Source: QQUD01 sp039029915 (lineage in GTDB: Bacteria; Chloroflexota; Anaerolineae; Promineifilales; Promineifilaceae). Taken from it: DNA of 12,387 nt. Of this stretch, positions 8,300 to 12,387 are shown piece by piece. Below the pieces are notes generated by a model. It was not told where the DNA came from and searched no databases. It saw nothing but the letters and a program-made list of their open reading frames with translations. The translations under genes were made by a program, and so were the position numbers. The stretch spans positions 1-12,387 of the forward strand of contig JBCCFD010000222.1 in the NCBI GenBank assembly GCA_039029915.1. The letters run 5' to 3'. Position 1 is the stretch's first letter. Every line of letters starts with the position of its first letter.

Positions 8300-9559
8300 A
8301 TGAATAAGTTTCTAAGCAAAAAGCGTGCCCTACTGTTTGTTTTTTCGATAGCATTAATTTTTTCACTCGTTTTCGTAAATGCTGGCGCAAGCCCTGCCAG
8401 TAGTGGTGGGTCGTTTTTTAGCTACCTACCGACTATTTTTCAGCGGGGTGAGTTTGTGACGTTCCCATTGTTGAGTGGGATTGATTCACCCAGCAGTCTG
8501 CGATTTTCGCCAGACGGCCGTTTATTTATCAGTGAACGGATCACTGGCAAGCTTTTAGTCGCTCATAAAAATGGTAGCCAATGGACGTTACAAGCCACGC
8601 CGTTTTACACTTTTAATACCCCAAGAGACGGCAGCGGTACCCCAACACCACAGGCCTCCGGCGGCTTAAGAGATATTGCCTTTGATCCAAACTTTTCTAG
8701 CAATGGCTACATCTATGCCTTCTATATGTCTGATAACGATTTGCAAAATCGGGTTGTCCGAATTCAGGTTAGCAACAGTAACGCAAATCTAGCAAACCCA
8801 AGCAGTGAAACGTTAATTATGCACCTGCCGTTCAACGATAATGAGGCCACAGGCAGCCACAATGGGGGAGCGCTTCAGTTTGGGCCTGATGGGAAACTGT
8901 ATATTGCCACGGGAGATGCTTTAAGCGGTGCTGATCCTGTGCAGTCCCTAGAGAGTTTTACGGGAAAGATATTGCGCATCAATTCAAATGGTTCAATTCC
9001 GACCGACAATCCATTTTACAATCAGGCCAGCGGCAACTTTAGGGCGATCTACGCGCTTGGTTTGCGTAATCCATTCTCAATGTCTCTGCATCCAACCACT
9101 AATGAGATATATGTCAACGATGTGACTAGTGGAAACGGTAAAGCGCGAGTTTACCTTCTAGAGGCCGGTGCCAACTATCGTCATCAGGGACCAGATGATC
9201 CAGCCGTAGCTGATATTGGTACTGAGACGTCATTTTGGGCGCGGCCTAGTAACGCTGGTGGTGAGGTAATCACCGGAGGTGAATGGATTCCAGCATCAAG
9301 CCCGTTTAATTCTAAATATCCGGGAGCTTACTTTACGGCGCTTTGGGGTAGCAACAACGATATCAACGGGCAGATCAACTATATTGTGTCGAATTCTGAC
9401 AATACGGCCGTTTTGGCCGTGGATGAAATCGGCGTTATGGATGGCAATAGTCTAGCTCTTAAACCAACCCATTTGCGATTAGGCCCTGATGGCTATTTAT
9501 ATTATTTGTTGTCAACCTATCAAACTGAGGAAGGGCAAGTGTGGATACTGCAACCGTAG
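8300..9559 (+). CDS. Exported PQQ-dependent sugar dehydrogenase-like protein (glucose/sorbosone dehydrogenase family)
   Basis: The 419-residue protein begins with a basic n-region and a hydrophobic core (about residues 10-27) ending in VNAGASPAS, a Sec signal peptide. The mature part is a six-bladed beta-propeller of the GSDH type: LRFSPDGRLFISE, GGLRDIAFDPNF, GSHNGGALQFGPDGKLYIATGD, KILRINSNGSIPTDNPF, ALGLRNPFSM, GANYRHQG and a late GEVITGGEWIP followed by YPGAYFTALWG. His187 in the HNGG motif is the position of the catalytic base in soluble quinoprotein glucose dehydrogenases. It probably oxidises an aldose or other sugar outside the cytoplasm with PQQ, though many family members have no proven substrate or cofactor. 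The mature N-terminus has FFSYLPTIF, a YLP motif like the tail of the surface protein at 2-4057. Monocistronic, closed by the terminator at 9612-9639. Confidence 0.85.
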   Translation: MNKFLSKKRALLFVFSIALIFSLVFVNAGASPASSGGSFFSYLPTIFQRGEFVTFPLLSGIDSPSSLRFSPDGRLFISERITGKLLVAHKNGSQWTLQATPFYTFNTPRDGSGTPTPQASGGLRDIAFDPNFSSNGYIYAFYMSDNDLQNRVVRIQVSNSNANLANPSSETLIMHLPFNDNEATGSHNGGALQFGPDGKLYIATGDALSGADPVQSLESFTGKILRINSNGSIPTDNPFYNQASGNFRAIYALGLRNPFSMSLHPTTNEIYVNDVTSGNGKARVYLLEAGANYRHQGPDDPAVADIGTETSFWARPSNAGGEVITGGEWIPASSPFNSKYPGAYFTALWGSNNDINGQINYIVSNSDNTAVLAVDEIGVMDGNSLALKPTHLRLGPDGYLYYLLSTYQTEEGQVWILQP

Positions 9560-9565
9560 AGGAGT

Positions 9566-9599
9566 TGTGAGCAGTTATTGAGTAATCAGTGGTGACTGT
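9566..9599. repeat. Degenerate AGT-spaced short direct repeats downstream of the dehydrogenase gene
   Basis: A run of related units (GAGCAGTTATTGAGTAATCA, then GTGGTGACTG) starts just after the stop at 9559. It resembles the longer run at about 4073-4130 that follows the surface-protein stop (AGTAATTAGTAATAAGTGAT). The similarity is by eye and the units are short. Confidence 0.4.
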
Positions 9600-9611
9600 C
9601 TGAAAATTGCC

Positions 9612-9639
9612 CCCCCCATTTCTAGTTTGAAATGGGGGG
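9612..9639. terminator. Strong bidirectional intrinsic terminator
   Basis: CCCCCCATTTC (9612-9622) and GAAATGGGGGG (9629-9639) form a perfect 11-bp stem with a 6-nt loop, followed on the + strand by C and GTTTTATTTT. On the - strand a short AATTTT lies beyond the stem. It sits between the convergent dehydrogenase and SdpI-type genes and can serve both, best on the + strand. Confidence 0.88.
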
Positions 9640-9651
9640 CGTTTTATTTTG

Positions 9652-10332
9652 CTATACGGCCGTTACATCAGGGTCATTTTTCCAAACAACGTAAGAGTAC
9701 ACAAAGAGTCCAATCACTAAGGCAAAGATGCTGCCGATTAGAACATAGACCCAGACGATGCCGGGGAAGAGGAATGTGGAGATAATCATCAAAAGCCCCT
9801 GTGCCACAAACAATTTTCCACCTAAGCGATGCGTTTTGTTCCAAGATAGCTCACTGGAGAGCGTCCACGGTGTCCGAATGCCCACAAAAAAGTTGCTTCG
9901 AATTTTGCCTAAATAGTTACCAATCACAATGAACAAAACGCCCACCATTGAGGGAACAAACCAGACAAAGTTGGCGTCAACATTGAGCAGGTTTACCATG
10001 ATCACAATGTGAATGACCAAGAAGAAAAGCGCAATGATAGTGAAAACCGACGTAATTGCCCGTCCAGATTGGAGCAAATTTTGCCGGCGTGGATCAATCT
10101 TTAAAGTGAGAGGCAATAAACCCAATACGGCCGTTGAAATCAGAGGTAATAACATGATTCCCGTAAATTTGCTGCCATAGTCATCGCAAATCCCCTCAGC
10201 GTTCCAGTGCGTGCAGACTTCGGTGCCTGCTGGGATTTGGAACCAGACAAAGCCGGCAATAATAAACATCGCTACAATGACTGCAGCATTCAAAAAGTAG
10301 ATGTTCCGTAAATTAATGGTGTTCTTGTTCAT
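9652..10332 (-). CDS. sdpI: SdpI-family membrane protein (immunity/signal-transduction type)
   Basis: The 226-residue polytopic membrane protein has about six hydrophobic segments (roughly residues 12-31, 56-76, 95-117, 122-141, 172-190 and 193-215). Between the first two lies the DUF1648-type motif THWNAEGICDDYG (41-53). The SdpI signature spans about 138-176: GNYLGKIRSNFFVGIRTPWT, then W-N-K-T-H-R-L-G-G-K. In Bacillus subtilis, SdpI protects against the SdpC toxin and, when toxin binds, sequesters the repressor SdpR at the membrane. Here the gene overlaps the ArsR-type gene by 20 bp, so the two are translationally coupled; GAAGGA lies upstream of the ATG at 10332. No sdpABC toxin genes are in the window, so it may protect against a foreign toxin or be a general membrane sensor. 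The family is firm, the symbol is by homology. An ACGGCCGT site abuts the stop codon. Confidence 0.88.
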   Translation of the reverse strand: MNKNTINLRNIYFLNAAVIVAMFIIAGFVWFQIPAGTEVCTHWNAEGICDDYGSKFTGIMLLPLISTAVLGLLPLTLKIDPRRQNLLQSGRAITSVFTIIALFFLVIHIVIMVNLLNVDANFVWFVPSMVGVLFIVIGNYLGKIRSNFFVGIRTPWTLSSELSWNKTHRLGGKLFVAQGLLMIISTFLFPGIVWVYVLIGSIFALVIGLFVYSYVVWKNDPDVTAV

Positions 10333-10606
10333 CGTTCAATCCTTCAATATCAATCTTGAACATTTCCATCATCGACAAGAGCGTTTCTTCTAATACCGAC
10401 ACATTCAGCCGATAAGTAATTGTCGTGCCTTTTTTATGACCTTGAATCAGGTCTGCTTCGCGCAGGATTGAAAAATGCCGAGAAAGGGTAGGTTTGGTAG
10501 AGTCGAAGTGCTCGGCGAGTTCACCAGCGCTCATATCACGTTCGCGCAATAATTGCATGATTTTGCGGCGAGTGGGGTCAGAGAGTGCTTTGTACGTTTT
10601 TTGCAT
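10313..10606 (-). CDS. sdpR: ArsR-family transcriptional repressor, SdpR-like
   Basis: The 97-residue protein is a compact winged-helix regulator: YKALSDPTRRKIMQLLRERD at the N-terminus, the helix-turn-helix at about residues 26-52 (MSAGELAEHF, then KPTLSRHFSILREADLI), and a wing (GHKKGTTITYRLN, 56-68). There is no cysteine, so the metal sites of ArsR/SmtB sensors are absent, as in the SdpR subgroup. It is first in a two-gene operon with the SdpI-type gene, which starts 20 bp before this gene ends. By analogy with B. subtilis SdpR it would repress its own operon until the membrane partner sequesters it. Candidate operators are the inverted repeats at 10621-10639 and 10666-10691. There is no obvious Shine-Dalgarno before the ATG at 10606. 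Confidence 0.88.
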   Translation of the reverse strand: MQKTYKALSDPTRRKIMQLLRERDMSAGELAEHFDSTKPTLSRHFSILREADLIQGHKKGTTITYRLNVSVLEETLLSMMEMFKIDIEGLNDEQEHH

Positions 10607-10620
10607 ATGTTCATGTAAAT

Positions 10621-10639
10621 GACATAGACGAGTTATGTC
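10621..10639. promoter_or_regulatory. Inverted repeat, candidate operator close to the sdpR-like start
   Basis: GACATA (10621-10626) and TATGTC (10634-10639) are perfect inverted arms with a 7-bp spacer, 15 bp upstream of the ATG at 10606. Position and form fit an ArsR-family operator overlapping the transcription or translation start. Binding is inferred. Confidence 0.4.
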
Positions 10640-10665
10640 TTTTACTTAATCCGTTTGTAAAATTC

Positions 10666-10691
10666 GCTATTTAGCTAATTAGCTAAATAGC
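10666..10691. promoter_or_regulatory. 26-bp perfect AT-rich palindrome with 8-bp tandem units (candidate operator)
   Basis: Bases 10666-10691 read identically on both strands, centred on AATT. The core is TTAGCTAA at 10671-10678 and 10679-10686, followed by ATAGCTAA at 10687-10694, an 8-bp tandem array. It lies 60-85 bp upstream of the sdpR-like start and downstream of the asparaginase gene. The lack of GC pairs and of a T-run makes a terminator unlikely. Multiple half-sites in helical phase suggest cooperative binding by a dimeric regulator, most simply the adjacent ArsR-type protein. Confidence 0.55.
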
Positions 10692-10770
10692 TAAATAAAG
10701 TATGCCATAAAAATAATTTGGGTGTCAAGAAATTCCGGATTAGTTAACATAACGGATTGTATCTGCCAGA

Positions 10771-11793
10771 TTACTCGGTTAGCTCCCCGCGAAGGTTTTG
10801 CTGCATTAAACGTTTAATTGTCGTAGTATCCCAGTCTCTACTGAACAGATACGCCAGCTTTGTCAGGGCAGCTTCGGTCGTCATGTCATACCCGCTAATG
10901 ACGCCAATATTGGCCAGGGCTGCCCCAGTTGCATATTTCCCTGAATCGACGACTCCTCGCAAACATTGGGTGATATTCACTACGACGATGTCGTTGGCGA
11001 TTGCTTTTTGGAGCAAGGCTAAGAATCTTGGATCGTTGGTTGGCGCATTGCCTGCGCCATACGTCTCTAAGATTAAGCCGCGAAGGGGGGCTTGCAAAAT
11101 GTTTTTCAAAATGTCGGGAGTCATACCGGGGAAAATGCGGAAAGTGGCGACGTTGCTGGGGTCATTAATGCGCTCAAGATGGACGCCCGTGCTTGTTTTT
11201 GGCATGGGCTTGATTCGTTTATGGTTGAGCTTGAAATCAATGCCCACGGTTGCCAGCGGCGGGTAATTTGATGATTCAAAGGCGTCAAAGCCAATAGCAT
11301 CAATCTTGACGGTGCGACAGCCGCGAAATAAACGGCCGTTAAAATACAGGCACACCTCTGGAATGTCATAGTTGGCCGCTAAAATCATAGAAGTAATTAA
11401 ATTTTCTTGAGCATCATTCCGAATTTCGCACAGGGGAATTTGGGACCCTGTGACAATGACCGGCTTGGCTAATCCATCAAGCATAAATGCCAGGGCCGAA
11501 GCGGTATAGGTCATCGTGTCGGTGCCGTGGAGCACAACAAAACCATCATAATCCCCATAATTTTGACAAATATCTTCAGCAATGCGTGACCAATCTCCCG
11601 GGGTCATATTGGGTGAATCAAGTAGGGGATCATATTCATGAATCACATATTCAGGCAATTCGTCATGCTGGAAAGCTAGGTTTTCCGCCATCAAGCTGTT
11701 TAACGAATTTGGGACGGGGACGTAATGTCCCTGCCCTGTTTTTTGCATCCCGATAGTACCACCCGTGTAAGCGATGTAAATTTTTTTCTTCAT
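10771..11793 (-). CDS. ansA: Type I L-asparaginase (cytoplasmic)
   Basis: The 340-residue protein hydrolyses L-asparagine to aspartate and ammonia (EC 3.5.1.1). The N-terminal AYTGGTIGM carries the first nucleophilic threonine (T13), and HGTDTMTYTASALAFML carries T91 and D92, with K163 in CRTVKIDA. T91, D92 and K163 share the numbering of the E. coli type I enzyme. Other family blocks are VTGSQIPLCEIRNDAQENL and a C-terminal domain with LETYGAGNAP and NITQCLRG. There is no signal peptide, as expected for the cytoplasmic type I form. Length matches the family. It is a single gene with no partner in an operon; the downstream sdpR-like gene begins about 165 bp away on the same strand with its own regulatory repeats. 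No clear ribosome site is seen before the ATG at 11793. Confidence 0.93.
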   Translation of the reverse strand: MKKKIYIAYTGGTIGMQKTGQGHYVPVPNSLNSLMAENLAFQHDELPEYVIHEYDPLLDSPNMTPGDWSRIAEDICQNYGDYDGFVVLHGTDTMTYTASALAFMLDGLAKPVIVTGSQIPLCEIRNDAQENLITSMILAANYDIPEVCLYFNGRLFRGCRTVKIDAIGFDAFESSNYPPLATVGIDFKLNHKRIKPMPKTSTGVHLERINDPSNVATFRIFPGMTPDILKNILQAPLRGLILETYGAGNAPTNDPRFLALLQKAIANDIVVVNITQCLRGVVDSGKYATGAALANIGVISGYDMTTEAALTKLAYLFSRDWDTTTIKRLMQQNLRGELTE

Positions 11794-12081
11794 AAGATTT
11801 CAACAGCCTAAGTGTTCCGAACTGAGGTATGTTAGATAAAAGCTTCGGAATCTCGTTTGCCAGTCATGCAGAGCAAAGAAATAATGGACTTAAGGTTTAT
11901 CTAGAATAATTTAGTCGATGTTAAAAACGTTTGGTGCGTTCACCAACCTTAATGCCTACCTTCCAAATTGTATCGTTATTCATGAATAGGCATAAAGTAG
12001 CCACTTACTATTTAAATTCCCAACTTTCTACTGGCTGGTTGCTTTCTTAATTTAACGTATTGGTAGTTGGAGCTACCCCAC
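11794..12081. promoter_or_regulatory. Divergent intergenic region with weak promoter and hairpin candidates
   Basis: This gap separates the divergent asparaginase gene and the secreted-protein gene at 12082, so it should hold a promoter for each. A 6-bp hairpin (TTGGTG 11931-11936, CACCAA 11941-11946) is present. TTGTAT (11968-11973), 17 bp, then CATAAA (11991-11996) is a poor but correctly spaced promoter for the right-hand gene. I see no open frame of note here. Confidence 0.3.
12069..12072 (+). promoter_or_regulatory. GGAG ribosome site held in a small hairpin loop
   Basis: GGAG lies nine bases before the ATG at 12082, in the loop of a 5-bp hairpin (GGTAG 12062-12066, CTACC 12073-12077). 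It supports this start. The hairpin is short and may not be meaningful. Confidence 0.4.
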
Positions 12082-12387
12082 ATGAAAAAAGTATTATATT
12101 CAAGTCGGATGATAATCCCGATGGGATTGTCAATTGCTATTTTTATTGCCGTATTTTTATCTCTTTCATCTTATCGTGTTACAGCCCAATCGGTCCAAAT
12201 TGAGTCACAAAAAAGCACACTTACCCCATCATCGCTTTTGGCAACATCAACCGTCACGATGACGTTAGATGACGCCCTTTTTGATGATTTGAATGCAAAC
12301 GGCCGTTTTGATGATGGCGACACCATTGAATATACGGCCGTGATCACCGCCGGTGCCAACGTCACCAATGTTGTTGTATCCATTCCA
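12082..12387 (+). CDS. Secreted Asp-rich repeat-type protein, N-terminal fragment (3'-truncated by window)
   Basis: An ATG at 12082 opens a frame that runs to the last base without a stop (102 codons). The protein starts MKKVLYSSRMIIPMGLS with a long hydrophobic core (IAIFIAVFLSLSS) and a plausible signal-peptidase site after YRVTA, so it is exported. After a Ser/Thr-rich linker comes DDLNANGRFDDGDTIEYTAV followed by ITAGANVTNVVVSIP. That is the start of a DUF11/conserved-repeat type beta-sandwich (D-x-N-x-N-G-x-x-D-x-G-D-T-I-x-Y-T). Such proteins are large and often combine these domains with SdrD-type repeats, as in the gene at the left edge. GGAG nine bases upstream supports the start. Two ACGGCCGT sites lie 35 bp apart in it. 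Function beyond cell-surface location cannot be given. Confidence 0.78.
   Translation, partial: MKKVLYSSRMIIPMGLSIAIFIAVFLSLSSYRVTAQSVQIESQKSTLTPSSLLATSTVTMTLDDALFDDLNANGRFDDGDTIEYTAVITAGANVTNVVVSIP

Larger units (their letters stand above)
122..12341. repeat. Dispersed 8-bp palindrome ACGGCCGT, 21 exact copies (HIP-like)
   Basis: Exact copies start at 122, 584, 1049, 1511, 2435, 3707, 3866, 4225, 5062, 5389, 5576, 6592, 6725, 7132, 8514, 9404, 9656, 10127, 11332, 12299 and 12334. Random expectation for one 8-mer in this length is about 0.1-0.2. All copies lie in coding sequence. Fourteen are read as Thr-Ala-Val, six as X-Gly-Arg and one as X-Arg-Pro, so selection for one peptide does not explain them. 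Five copies sit at the same place in the tandem domain repeat and are not independent, which leaves 17 independent loci. Only one further CGGCCG core is seen (TCGGCCGT at 4550), so the flanking A and T belong to the motif. Confidence 0.93.

Noticed and set aside
10757..11266. Long plus-strand frame opposite the asparaginase gene
   Set aside because: It is antisense to a fully conserved enzyme with all catalytic residues and shows no domain or signal of its own; the same applies to the other frames opposite or inside real genes.
122..12341. ACGGCCGT copies as DNA uptake sequences
   Set aside because: Known uptake sequences are longer, non-palindromic, and often occur as inverted pairs in terminators. 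Here no copy is intergenic and the motif is itself a palindrome.

Overview
This 12.4 kb window comes from a bacterial chromosome of moderate GC content (roughly mid-40s percent by eye). The gene mix is consistent with a Chloroflexota-type environmental bacterium: large Asp-rich surface proteins built of SdrD B-like domains, a C-terminal YLP motif, pentapeptide repeats, a NUDT6-like Nudix enzyme and a kinase-like protein with death-like effector-associated domains. That assignment is inference; no rRNA or marker gene is present. I see no tRNA, rRNA, CRISPR array, IS element or phage gene.

Layout. (1) 2-4057 (+): the 3' part of a very large secreted or surface protein. It holds six near-identical domains of about 154 aa encoded by 462-465 bp tandem DNA repeats, two divergent domains, a FnIII-like module and a C-terminal YLP tail. 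(2) 4058-4178: a convergent intergenic gap with a hairpin. (3) 4179-4967 (-): a pentapeptide-repeat protein, divergent from (4) 4983-5804 (+), a NUDT6-like Nudix hydrolase. (5) 5929-8043 (+): a multidomain protein with an APH/TCAD9-like kinase fold and a duplicated C-terminal EAD-like domain. (6) 8300-9559 (+): an exported glucose/sorbosone dehydrogenase-type beta-propeller, closed by a strong terminator. (7) 10606-9652 (-): an sdpR-sdpI-type operon (ArsR-family repressor plus SdpI membrane protein) with a striking AT-rich palindrome upstream. (8) 11793-10771 (-): type I L-asparaginase. (9) 12082-12387 (+): the 5' end of another secreted, Asp-rich repeat-type protein, cut by the window end.

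The most unusual signal does not belong to any one gene. The 8-bp palindrome ACGGCCGT occurs 21 times in 12.4 kb, where chance predicts well under one. It lies in every gene except the short ArsR gene, always inside coding sequence and in all three codon phases. It behaves like the highly iterated palindrome HIP1 of cyanobacteria, but with a different sequence. The second point of interest is the kinase-like/EAD protein, whose architecture suggests a conflict (immune-type) signalling system that recruits its effectors from elsewhere in the genome.

The genes do not form one pathway. Three encode exported proteins (2-4057, 8300-9559, 12082-end), one pair is a self-contained regulator/membrane-protein module (sdpRI type), and the rest look like independent housekeeping or signalling units.
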